Positions 57,271-64,000 of a stretch of DNA of 64,000 nucleotides are shown piece by piece. The stretch's first letter is position 1, and each line of letters begins with the position of its first letter. Below the pieces are notes generated by a model. That model was given only the letters and a program-made list of their open reading frames with translations, ran no database searches and was not told the origin of the DNA. Origin of the DNA: Tepidiforma sp. (GTDB lineage Bacteria > Chloroflexota > Dehalococcoidia > Tepidiformales > Tepidiformaceae); contig NZ_BPIG01000001.1 in NCBI RefSeq assembly GCF_026003995.1, positions 372,001 through 436,000 on the forward strand. Reading direction: 5' to 3'. Position numbers and translations under genes: made by a program.

Positions 57271-58175
57271 ACCCCGTCGTCTTTCGGCCGCCGCGCGCGA
57301 TGGGCGTCATCATCGGCGGCGCCTTTTCGGCGTGGGCCGCCGTCGTCGCCTTCCTTGCGGCGTCGATAGCGTGGGGCGCGGAGCCGGAATTCAAGACGTT
57401 CCTCGCGTGGTCGGTTGCTGCGGCCGCGCTGGTGCTGGCGGCGGTGTTCGCCGCATGGGCCGGCGCGGTGGGCACGCTGGCCTACATCGTCCGGCCCGAC
57501 GTGCTCGAAATCCGCTGGGGCTGGCGGCGGGTGCTGGTCCCCATCGGCTCGATCCAGCGGCTGGTGCCCGGCAGGACGCTCGACCCGCCCGAAGTCGGCG
57601 GCATCAACTGGTGGGGGTGCCACGTCGGCGCCGGCGACGTGAAGCGGGTCGGCTACACGCTCTTCTACTCGACGCACGCGAGCCCGGAGGAGCTCCTCTA
57701 CGTGGTTACGGACGGGGAGGCCTACGGCCTGACGGTGGAGGACCAGGCGCGGTTCGCGGAGGCGATCCAGGCGCGGGCGGCGCTCGCGCCCGTCGAGACC
57801 CGCGGCGAGCAGCGGTCGGTGGGCGTCGGGCCGGCCGCGCTGCCGCTCTGGCAGGACCGGGTCGCGCTCTGGGCCATCGGGGCCGGCGCCGCGCTTTGCG
57901 CGCTCGTCTGCGGCTACGTCTTTACGGCGTACCCGGGGCTGCCGGAGGTCGTGCAGCTGTCGTTCCCGTCGCTCGGCGGCATCGTGCGCATCGGCGACCG
58001 CTCGGAGCTGCTGGAGATCGCCTACCTCGCTGCCGGGATTTTCGCGGCGAACGCAGTGGTCGGCGCAGGTTTGCACGCCGTCGAGCGGGCCGCCGGGCTG
58101 TGGCTGTTCGCGAGCGGCGCGCTCCTGCAGGGGGTGCTGCTCGCGGCGGCGCTCATCGCGTTTGCGGCCGCCTGA
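57234..58175 (+). CDS. Membrane protein with PH-like domain
   Basis: A 313-residue protein with two hydrophobic helices at the start (GVIIGGAFSAWAAVVAFLA and FLAWSVAAAALVLAAVFAAW), a PH-like beta-domain (YIVRPDVLEIRWGWRRVLVPIGSIQRLVPG) and three more helices at the end (LWAIGAGAALCALVCGYVF; LAAGIFAANAVVG; LFASGALLQGVLLAAALIAF). The PH-like core resembles bacterial bPH domains of unknown role. The start is unsure: ATG at 57234 overlaps ilvE by 37 bp; ATG at 57300 would remove 22 residues. Confidence 0.72.
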   Translation: MVHAGTRPRGELNPVVFRPPRAMGVIIGGAFSAWAAVVAFLAASIAWGAEPEFKTFLAWSVAAAALVLAAVFAAWAGAVGTLAYIVRPDVLEIRWGWRRVLVPIGSIQRLVPGRTLDPPEVGGINWWGCHVGAGDVKRVGYTLFYSTHASPEELLYVVTDGEAYGLTVEDQARFAEAIQARAALAPVETRGEQRSVGVGPAALPLWQDRVALWAIGAGAALCALVCGYVFTAYPGLPEVVQLSFPSLGGIVRIGDRSELLEIAYLAAGIFAANAVVGAGLHAVERAAGLWLFASGALLQGVLLAAALIAFAAA

Positions 58176-58230
58176 TGCGGCATCTGCGGGATGTGCGCAG
58201 TGCGCGCCCACGCGGTACGATTTCTGACAG

Positions 58231-58305
58231 GCCCCCGTAGCTCAGCGGATAGAGTGTCGGCCTCCGGAGCCGAAGGCGCAGGTTCGATTCCTGCCGGGGG
58301 TACCA
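58231..58305 (+). tRNA. tRNA-Arg(CCG)
   Basis: Acceptor GCCCCCG with CGGGGGT (G-U at the end), anticodon loop CTCCGGA (CCG) in a TCGGC/GCCGA stem, T-loop GTTCGATTC and encoded ACCA. TACGAT lies 10 nt upstream as a possible -10. Confidence 0.95.
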
Positions 58306-58321
58306 CCTCGCACCATGCAGT

Positions 58322-59320
58322 TCAGCGCCCGGGAGACGTCTCCCGGGCGTCGTTCGTCAGCAGCCGGGCGTACATCCCGGGGTCGACGTTGCCGCCGGAC
58401 ACGATGGCCGCGACGCGGCTCCCCGGTTCGACGGGCACCCGGCCCGCCAGCAGTGCCGCCACCGCGAGCGCACCGGTGGGTTCGGCGACGAGTTTCATCC
58501 GCAGGCCGAGGAACCGGACCGCCTCGGCGAGGTCGTCATCGGTCACGGTCACCACGCCATCGACGAGCTTCGAAACGACCCGGTAGGTGAGGACGCCGGG
58601 CTGGCGCGTCCGCGCGCCGTCGGCGATGGTCCGCGGCGGGTCGATGAGCACCGGGCGGCCGGCCGCGAGGCTGCGCACCCAGTCGTCGCCGTCAGCGGGT
58701 TCGACCCCGAAGACTCTTGCGCGCGGCTGGAGCGTCTTGACGACGGTCGCCACGCCGGAGAGCAGGCCTCCGCCGCCCAGCGGGACAACGACGGCGTCGA
58801 CCGGCCCGGTTTCGGCGAGCAGTTCGAGCGCCACGGTGCCCTGCCCGGCCATGATCGCCGGGTGGTCGAACGCGGGGACCGGGACCGCGCCGGTCCTGCG
58901 GCTGAAATCCTCGACGAGGTCCGCGGGCAGCGCGGTTTCCCGGTCGTAGAACTCGACCCGCGCGCCGTAGCCGCGCGTGGCGCTGACCTTCGCTTTCGGG
59001 GCATCGGATGGCATGAAGATCGTCGCCGCGGTGCCGACGATCGTGGCTGCCAGCGCGACACCCTGCGCGTGGTTCCCGCTCGAGGCCGCGACGACGCCCC
59101 GCGCGCGTTCGCCGGCGGAGAGCTGCGCGAGCCGGTTGAGCGCGCCGCGGATTTTGAACGAGCCAGTTCGCTGCTCGTTTTCACAGGCGAGGAACACCCG
59201 CAGGCCGGTGCGGCTGTCGAGCTGGCGCGACGACGCCACGCGGGTCCGGTGCACGACCCCGGCGATGCGGCTGCTGGCTGCCACGACGTCCGCGAAGGTG
59301 ATCGGCAGGTCTGCGCCCAT
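58322..59320 (-). CDS. Threonine/serine dehydratase, catabolic type
   Basis: A 332-residue PLP enzyme that deaminates threonine (to 2-oxobutanoate) or serine. The PLP Lys is in RTGSFKIRGALNRL, the phosphate loop is LGGGGLLSGVATV, and ASSGNHAQGVALAA is the Asn/Gly loop. There is no C-terminal regulatory ACT domain, so it is the short catabolic type rather than biosynthetic IlvA; serine racemase and hydroxyaspartate dehydratase are alternatives. The last codons lie in a perfect palindrome. Confidence 0.88.
   Translation of the reverse strand: MGADLPITFADVVAASSRIAGVVHRTRVASSRQLDSRTGLRVFLACENEQRTGSFKIRGALNRLAQLSAGERARGVVAASSGNHAQGVALAATIVGTAATIFMPSDAPKAKVSATRGYGARVEFYDRETALPADLVEDFSRRTGAVPVPAFDHPAIMAGQGTVALELLAETGPVDAVVVPLGGGGLLSGVATVVKTLQPRARVFGVEPADGDDWVRSLAAGRPVLIDPPRTIADGARTRQPGVLTYRVVSKLVDGVVTVTDDDLAEAVRFLGLRMKLVAEPTGALAVAALLAGRVPVEPGSRVAAIVSGGNVDPGMYARLLTNDARETSPGR
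58326..58349. terminator. Perfect 24-bp palindrome ending the dehydratase gene
   Basis: CGCCCGGGAGAC is followed directly by its reverse complement. It lies between the convergent tRNA-Arg and dehydratase genes and covers the last codons of the dehydratase. It can terminate both transcripts; the plus side has only a short T-rich stretch (CGTTCGTC). Confidence 0.6.
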
Positions 59321-59413
59321 GCCCGTACGCTACCGCGGCGGCTGGCCCGCGGCCACTGGCGGCGCCGCCCGGGGGCCGGTACGATGCTGCCGCGGGGTGC
59401 AAAGGGGGCGCGG

Positions 59414-60394
59414 ATGGCGCTCACGCTGCGGCGCGCGAACGGCGGCGGCTCGCCGACCCAGCCGGTGCTGCTCACGGCCGCTCTTGCGGCGGTCCTCGGC
59501 GCGTTCGTCTACCTGCTATGGGTGCTCGCGGGCATCGCCGCCGCTGGACGCGCAGAAGGCTCTCCCGAGGACGCGCTCGATGGCGGCGGGGCCGACGCCC
59601 TCGCGCAACCGGGGCCGCGTCGTTTCGATGGAACGTCGCCCGGTGCTATCGCGGATGCCCTCGCGGCGGCACTCAGCGCTGGCGAGTTCGAAACGACCGG
59701 CGTCGCTGTGGTCTCGCTCGATGGCGCCGTGCTCGGCGGCATCAATCTCGACCTGCCGGGGTACGCTGCCAGCACGTACAAGCTGGCGCTGCTCTACGAA
59801 GCCGAGCGGCGCGTCGCTGCCGGAACGCTCACTTACGACGACCGGGTGCCGGTGACCGACGAGGCCCGGGCCGAAGACCTCGGGACCATCGATCGGCTGC
59901 CCATCGCGGCCGACGGGACGGTCAGCCTCGGCGAGGCGCTCACCGCGATGGTGACGTTTTCCGATAACGCGTCGGCGGTGGCCCTGCTCAGGTTGCTCGG
60001 GCCGGCTGAGGTCGATGCGGCGCTGCGCGGCATCGGCGTCGCAACGATGTCGGTGAACGACCCCGGCCTGCCGGCGACGGCGCGCGACCTCGCGCTGGTG
60101 ATGGCCGCGATCGCGCGGGGCGACGGGCTGACGCAGGGAGCGCGCGACCATGCGCTGGGGCTGCTCGCCGCGCAGGAGATTCGCTCCGGCATCCCGGCGG
60201 CGCTGGATGCTCTGCCGGGCGTTCGGCGGGTGGGCAACAAGACGGGCACCTGGCCGAACGCGACGCGCGACGTGGCCATCGTCGAGACGGATCGGGGCGC
60301 GTACGTGGTGGCGATCATGGCGGAGGGGGACTGGAACTGGGACCTCGTACAGCGCGCGGCCCGCGCAGTTCACGAAGAATTGACGCGCCGGTAA
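59414..60394 (+). CDS. Class A beta-lactamase-like serine hydrolase
   Basis: A 326-residue protein anchored by an N-terminal helix (VLLTAALAAVLGAFVYLLW). It has the three motifs of the penicillin-binding fold: S120-T-Y-K123 (ASTYKLALL), S183-D-N185 (FSDNASAVA) and K276-T-G278 (GNKTGTW). The class A Glu of the omega loop is not clear, so it may be a DD-peptidase or other serine hydrolase rather than a true beta-lactamase. AAAGGGGG precedes the ATG. The next gene is a lysozyme-like protein, which suggests a cell-wall role. Confidence 0.86.
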   Translation: MALTLRRANGGGSPTQPVLLTAALAAVLGAFVYLLWVLAGIAAAGRAEGSPEDALDGGGADALAQPGPRRFDGTSPGAIADALAAALSAGEFETTGVAVVSLDGAVLGGINLDLPGYAASTYKLALLYEAERRVAAGTLTYDDRVPVTDEARAEDLGTIDRLPIAADGTVSLGEALTAMVTFSDNASAVALLRLLGPAEVDAALRGIGVATMSVNDPGLPATARDLALVMAAIARGDGLTQGARDHALGLLAAQEIRSGIPAALDALPGVRRVGNKTGTWPNATRDVAIVETDRGAYVVAIMAEGDWNWDLVQRAARAVHEELTRR

Positions 60395-60441
60395 CGGCTG
60401 CCTGATGCCCGGATGGCGCGCAGGGGTGAAGGTTCCCCGCG

Positions 60442-60945
60442 ATGGGTCATCGCCCCGGATGGCGCCGGCTCACCGCCGCGGGATTCTTCGCCACGGCTGG
60501 GCTGCTCGCCGCCGCGGCGTTCGCAGCAGCATTCGCGGCGGAACCCGGGGATAGCCGGGACGCTGCCCGCACGGGCGCCGCGGCCCCCGGGACAGCCACG
60601 GACGTATTGCCGCGCTTCCTGACGCTCGACGAGCTCGACCGGTATGCGAGGATGGCCGGCTGGCCCGATGAGCCGGGCTGGTGGCCGGAGATGCGGCGCA
60701 TCATCCTCTGCGAGACCGCGAACCTCGATCGCGAAGCGTTCAATCCGCAGGACCCGAACGGCGGCAGCTTCGGTCTCGCCCAGCTGAACGGGCGGTATCA
60801 CTTCGAGCGGGCAGGCGAGGACTTCCGGCGGTGGTCCGACCCGGTGGTGAATCTCCGGACCGCGCTCTGGCTGCGCACGGTGCGCGGCAGGTTCGGCGGC
60901 GAAGGCGGCTGGGCGAACTGCGCCGCGCTCCTCGGGATACACTAG
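60442..60945 (+). CDS. Secreted lysozyme/lytic transglycosylase-like protein
   Basis: A 167-residue exported protein: signal peptide (AAGFFATAGLLAAAAFAAAFAA), then a short linker and a lysozyme-like core where RRIILCETANLDREAFNPQDPNGGSFGLAQLNG supplies the catalytic Glu and GLAQ motif, and ALWLRTVRGRFG the last helix. It should cleave or bind peptidoglycan. It lies 47 bp after the beta-lactamase-like gene and 19 bp before the ABM gene. Confidence 0.78.
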   Translation: MGHRPGWRRLTAAGFFATAGLLAAAAFAAAFAAEPGDSRDAARTGAAAPGTATDVLPRFLTLDELDRYARMAGWPDEPGWWPEMRRIILCETANLDREAFNPQDPNGGSFGLAQLNGRYHFERAGEDFRRWSDPVVNLRTALWLRTVRGRFGGEGGWANCAALLGIH

Positions 60946-60964
60946 GAGCACGAGGAGGTGCACC

Positions 60965-61288
60965 GTGTTCATCGCGATGAACCAGTTCAAAGTCAATCCC
61001 GGCCGCGAGGCCGATTTCGAAGCCGGGTGGCGCACCCGCGAGAGCTACCTTTCGGAGGTGCCGGGGTTCGTCCACTTCGCGCTGCTGAAGGGCGATGAGC
61101 CGGGCGACTACATCTCGCACACCATCTGGGAGTCGCGTCAGGCGTTCGTGAACTGGACGCAGTCGGACGCGTTCAGACGGGCGCACGCGGGCGGCATGCC
61201 GGAGGGCATCCTCGCCACCCATCCCCGGGCGCGCTTCTACGAGGCGGTGATCGAGCAGGGCGCACCGCTCGCGCCCGCCCGTGGCTGA
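60965..61288 (+). CDS. Antibiotic biosynthesis monooxygenase (ABM/IsdG-like) domain protein
   Basis: A 107-residue dimeric alpha/beta barrel protein: MFIAMNQFKVNPGREADFEAGWRTRESYLSEVPGFVHFALLKG and YISHTIWESRQAFVNWTQSDAFRRAHA are typical of the ABM family near IsdG/HmoB-type heme-degrading proteins. A heme ligand His cannot be assigned with certainty. GTG start at 60965 has GAGGAGG 9 nt upstream. It overlaps the next gene by 8 bp. Confidence 0.83.
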   Translation: MFIAMNQFKVNPGREADFEAGWRTRESYLSEVPGFVHFALLKGDEPGDYISHTIWESRQAFVNWTQSDAFRRAHAGGMPEGILATHPRARFYEAVIEQGAPLAPARG

Positions 61289-61937
61289 CCTCGGCGGTCT
61301 GCCGCCGCTGAAGCCCGAGTACTTCGCGCGCGACGACGAATCGGACGACGCGCTCTTCTACGCGCAGCCGCGGCTGGTCACCCACATCGACGACGGGGCG
61401 ATCCGCGCCCTCGAGGCGTTCTACGGCGACCTGCTGCCCCGCGGCGGGCGCATCCTCGACCTGATGTCGAGCTGGGTCTCGCACCTGCCGGCGGAGCTCG
61501 CGCCGGCGTTCGTCGCGGGGCTCGGCATGAACCGCGTCGAACTCGAACAGAACCCGCTGCTCGACGAGCGGGTGGTGCAGGACCTGAACCGGGACACGAC
61601 GCTCCCGTGGCCTGATGCGCATTTCGACGCGGCCGTGTGCACGGTGTCGGTCCAGTATCTGGTGCGGCCTGTCGAGGTGTTCGCGGAGGTCCGGCGCGTG
61701 CTGGTGCCCGGGGGAGTGTTCGCGGTCGCCTATTCGAACCGGTGCTTTCCGACGAAGGCCGTCGCGGCGTGGCGCGCGCTCGACGACCGGGACCATGCTG
61801 CGCTCATCGCGCTGTACCTCGCCCACGCAGGCGGCTTCGAAGAACCGGTCGCCTACCAGCTTCGGCCCGGCGGACCGGGCAGCGACCCCCTCTACTGCGT
61901 CGTCGCGCGCCGGGGAGGCGCGGCCGGCATGACGTGA
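61281..61937 (+). CDS. SAM-dependent methyltransferase (type 11-like)
   Basis: A 218-residue class I methyltransferase with the motif RILDLMSSWVSHLP in place of the usual DxGxGxG, then VVQDLNRDTTLPWPDAHFDAAVCTVSVQYLVRPVEVFAEVRRVLVPGGVFAVAY, matching the later motifs well. The Gly-rich loop is replaced (DLMSSWVSH), as in a known subgroup of these proteins. The substrate is unknown. GTG at 61281 overlaps the ABM gene by 8 bp; the 3' end overlaps the opposite modC gene by 46 bp. Confidence 0.8.
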   Translation: MADLGGLPPLKPEYFARDDESDDALFYAQPRLVTHIDDGAIRALEAFYGDLLPRGGRILDLMSSWVSHLPAELAPAFVAGLGMNRVELEQNPLLDERVVQDLNRDTTLPWPDAHFDAAVCTVSVQYLVRPVEVFAEVRRVLVPGGVFAVAYSNRCFPTKAVAAWRALDDRDHAALIALYLAHAGGFEEPVAYQLRPGGPGSDPLYCVVARRGGAAGMT

Positions 61938-62998
61938 AGGTCGGTGGGCGGCAGCTCGAGCGTCCACTCCTTCTTCGCAGCGATACCGAGCACGTCGTAG
62001 GGGCGCGAGGGCAGGTCGACGACGAGCGAGGGGCCCGCGGCGAGGGGTTCGAACTCGAGCGTGTGGTTCGTTCCGTAGTCGAACTCCCGGCGGACCCGGG
62101 CCGGCAGGGTATTGACCGCCGCCGGTTCGCCGCGGCGGATGACGACCCGCTCCGGGCGAATCACGACGTCGACCGCATCGCCGGGCCGGGGGTCGCCGTG
62201 CCAGCTCGCGGCGATAGCCTCCCAGCCCTCGATTTCGAGTCGGAGCCCGGCGCCGGTTCGCTCGACAACGCGGCCCGCGAGGATGTTGGTGCCGCCGAGC
62301 AGTTCGGCGACGCGCCGCTGCCGCGGGGCGCGGAAGACTTCGTCGCGGGGGCCGGCCTGCAGCACCTCGCCGCGGTCGATGACGACGAGCCGGTCGGCGA
62401 GCAGATGCGCCTCGCGGAGGTCGTGGGTGACGAAGAGGATGGCGAGCTCGCGCTCACGGACGAGTTCGGCGAGGAGCTGGCGGAGGCCCTGCCGGAGCGC
62501 TTCGTCGAGCGCGGAGAACGGCTCATCGAGGAGGAGCACCCGGTGACCCGGCGCGAGGGCGCGGGCGAGAGCGACCCGCTGCGCCTGCCCGCCGCTGAGG
62601 GAAGCGGGCCGGCGGTGTTCGAATCCCGACAGCTCCAGCCGGGCGAGCCACTCGGCGGCGGTGCGGGCGCGGTCGGCGCCTCCGGCATCCCGGATGCCGA
62701 AGGCAACGTTCCCGCCGACGCTGAGGTGGGGGAAGAGCGCCGGCCGCTGCCCGGCGTAGCCGACGCCCCGGGCGTGGGCCGGGAGGTCGATGCCACGGGC
62801 GGCGTCGAAGACGACGCGGCCCGCGACGGCGATGCGGCCTGCGCGCGGGCGTAGCAGGCCGGCGATGGCGCGGAGCGTGAGCGACTTCCCCGAGCCGGAC
62901 GGGCCGAAAAGGACGGTGACACCCGGCCCCGCTTCGAGCGCCACGTCGAGGCGGAATGCTCCTGCTTCGAGTGCCAGCGTGGCTTCGACGCCGGTCAT
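61892..62998 (-). CDS. modC: Molybdate ABC transporter ATP-binding protein
   Basis: A 368-residue ATPase: Walker A LFGPSGSGKSLTLRAIAG, signature SLSGGQAQRVALARALA, Walker B VLLLDEPFSALDE, switch FVTHDLREAHLLADR, and a C-terminal TOBE-like domain (VIRPERVVIRRGEPAAVNTLPARV). Together with modB and a ModA-like protein upstream, molybdate is most likely; tungstate or sulphate are alternatives. ATG overlaps the modB stop by 4 bp. Confidence 0.9.
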   Translation of the reverse strand: MTGVEATLALEAGAFRLDVALEAGPGVTVLFGPSGSGKSLTLRAIAGLLRPRAGRIAVAGRVVFDAARGIDLPAHARGVGYAGQRPALFPHLSVGGNVAFGIRDAGGADRARTAAEWLARLELSGFEHRRPASLSGGQAQRVALARALAPGHRVLLLDEPFSALDEALRQGLRQLLAELVRERELAILFVTHDLREAHLLADRLVVIDRGEVLQAGPRDEVFRAPRQRRVAELLGGTNILAGRVVERTGAGLRLEIEGWEAIAASWHGDPRPGDAVDVVIRPERVVIRRGEPAAVNTLPARVRREFDYGTNHTLEFEPLAAGPSLVVDLPSRPYDVLGIAAKKEWTLELPPTDLHVMPAAPPRRATTQ

Positions 62999-63666
62999 GG
63001 GCGCTCCCGGCGGACGGCAGCCTGCAGGGCGACCGTGAGGAGCGACACGAGAACGAAGCCGATGCCCAGTGCAGCGAGGGAAAGCTGGTGGGCGAGCGTC
63101 TCGTTCCCGGCGAGGTTGGCGTCGTAAATCGCTGCGGGCAGGGAGCGGGTCTTGCCGGGGATGCTGGCTGCAACGACGACCGTCGCTCCGAACTCACCGA
63201 GGCAGCGCGCGAAGGCGATGAGCGACGCCGCGACGAGGGACGGCCAGGCGAGCGGCACCACCACGAACGTGAACACGCGCCAGGGCGGCACGAGGGTCCG
63301 GGCAGCCATCAGCACCTCTTCGTCGACCTGTTCGAACCCTGCTGCTGCGGTGCGGATGTAGAGCGGGATGGAGACGACGGCGGCGGCGATCGCGGCACCC
63401 GGCCAGGTGAAGACGAGCTGGATGCCGAGGTCATCGAGCAGGAAGCGGCCGATGGGGCTTTCGCGGCCGAGCAGCCAGAGGAGGTAGTAGCCGACCGCCG
63501 TCGGGGGGAGCACGAGCGGCAGCAGCGACATCCCGGAGATGATCGCCGCGATGGAGCCGCGGGAGCGCGCGATCGCCCAGGCGACCGGCGTCCCCAGCAC
63601 GATGCAGGCGACCGTCCCAGCCGATGCGATGAGGAGCGAGATGCGCAGCGGGTCGAGGATGTCCAT
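62995..63666 (-). CDS. modB: Molybdate ABC transporter permease
   Basis: A 223-residue inner-membrane channel with five to six helices and the permease loop EVLMAARTLVPPWRVFTFVVVPLAWP (EAA motif) and the family signature GEFGATVVVAASIPGKTRSLPAAIYDAN. It pairs with modC (4-bp overlap) and follows modA by 3 bp. Confidence 0.93.
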   Translation of the reverse strand: MDILDPLRISLLIASAGTVACIVLGTPVAWAIARSRGSIAAIISGMSLLPLVLPPTAVGYYLLWLLGRESPIGRFLLDDLGIQLVFTWPGAAIAAAVVSIPLYIRTAAAGFEQVDEEVLMAARTLVPPWRVFTFVVVPLAWPSLVAASLIAFARCLGEFGATVVVAASIPGKTRSLPAAIYDANLAGNETLAHQLSLAALGIGFVLVSLLTVALQAAVRRERP

Positions 63667-63669
63667 CGG

Positions 63670-64000
63670 TCAATCGGCCGACGGGGGTTCGAAGCCGTAG
63701 TTCGCCAGGTGCTGCTGCGCGGCCGGCGAAAGGAGCTGCTGGAGGATGCAGCGCGCCGTGCGTTCGGCCCCGGTGCCGACGATGACCGCCCCGGCCTGGT
63801 CGATCGGCTGGTGGAGGTTGTCGTCGAGCACGCGGAACGTCGCGGGGTCGTGGCCGGCCAGCAGCGGCAGGGCGACGATGCCGAGGTCGGCGTTTCCTTT
63901 GTCGACGTAATCGACGGACTGGCGGGCGTTTTCGGCGAGGACGAGGCGGCCCTTCACTTGCTCGTAGATGCCCGCGTTCCGGAGGGCCTCCTCGGCGGCG
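63670..64000 (-). CDS. modA: Molybdate-binding periplasmic protein, 3' part only (gene cut by the window)
   Basis: The last 109 residues of a ModA-like binding protein: AAEEALRNAGIYEQVKGRLVLAENARQSVDYVDKGNADLGIVALPLLAG matches the ModA C-terminal lobe, and the end LLSPAAQQHLANYGFEPP is typical. The start and signal peptide lie beyond the right edge. It heads the modABC operon on the minus strand. Confidence 0.88.
   Translation of the reverse strand, partial: AAEEALRNAGIYEQVKGRLVLAENARQSVDYVDKGNADLGIVALPLLAGHDPATFRVLDDNLHQPIDQAGAVIVGTGAERTARCILQQLLSPAAQQHLANYGFEPPSAD

Overview
The window is very GC-rich bacterial chromosome, densely packed, with frequent GTG and TTG starts and many 4-bp ATGA/GTGA stop-start overlaps. 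Several genes together suggest a Chloroflexota bacterium, perhaps a thermophilic Dehalococcoidia or Tepidiforma-like lineage: a fused two-domain FO synthase with a luciferase-like F420-type oxidoreductase beside it, a DUF5317 membrane protein, a giant ATPase-TPR-BTAD regulator, an Lhr-Nei pair, an EF-G2-type paralogue, and CAP, SLT and Thr/Pro-linker secreted proteins. This placement is an inference from gene content; no rRNA is present. I see no prophage, insertion sequence or CRISPR array.

Layout. 1-2 kb: two ATPases of an oligopeptide/dipeptide ABC transporter, then tRNA-Leu and tRNA-Lys (minus strand). 2-8 kb: a phosphodiesterase, an orphan Flp pilin, a secreted CAP protein, and a 1057-residue regulator followed by a 29-codon secreted mini-peptide gene. 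8-15 kb: DUF5317, panE, DUF4332, tRNA-Asp, an SDR, the coupled tyrA-aroA-gmk operon and a site-2 protease. 15-25 kb: a three-gene exported operon (two beta-propellers and a muramidase/SH3 protein) behind a hairpin-rich leader, an EF-G-like GTPase, dinG and a GNAT. 25-34 kb: acnA-icd, an RGG-tailed zinc-ribbon gene with a duplicated leader, tRNA-Met/Ile, a Baeyer-Villiger monooxygenase, and the TetR-TetR-dtd-proS operon. Here acnA (about 16 sites), the monooxygenase (1) and proS (1) carry single-base insertions, most simply uncorrected sequence error. 35-44 kb: fmdB under a perfect CIRCE element, tRNA-Ser and tRNA-Pro, ltaE, a lipoprotein, a degenerate response regulator, the F420 genes and an HxlR regulator. 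44-58 kb: lhr-nei, a divergent hemA, an acyl-CoA synthetase-like protein, def, eno, several unknowns, ilvE and tRNA-Arg. 58-64 kb: a dehydratase, two cell-wall enzymes, an ABM protein, a methyltransferase and the modABC transporter, cut by the right edge.

How genes work together. acnA-icd form a TCA-cycle pair; tyrA-aroA-gmk couple aromatic amino acid and nucleotide synthesis; FbiC makes the deazaflavin of F420, which the adjacent LLM oxidoreductase probably uses; Lhr and Nei form a DNA-repair pair; dtd and proS share a tRNA quality-control operon; modABC imports molybdate.

The best candidate for an undescribed system is the 4433-7786 region: a TPR-bearing transcription factor followed 90 bp later by a tiny gene for a Sec-exported peptide ending APYQSW. 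This is the gene order of RRNPP peptide quorum sensing, but with a MalT/SARP-type receptor. Other strong regulatory observations are the CIRCE-fmdB promoter and the duplicated, self-pairing leader of the zinc-ribbon gene at 29443.
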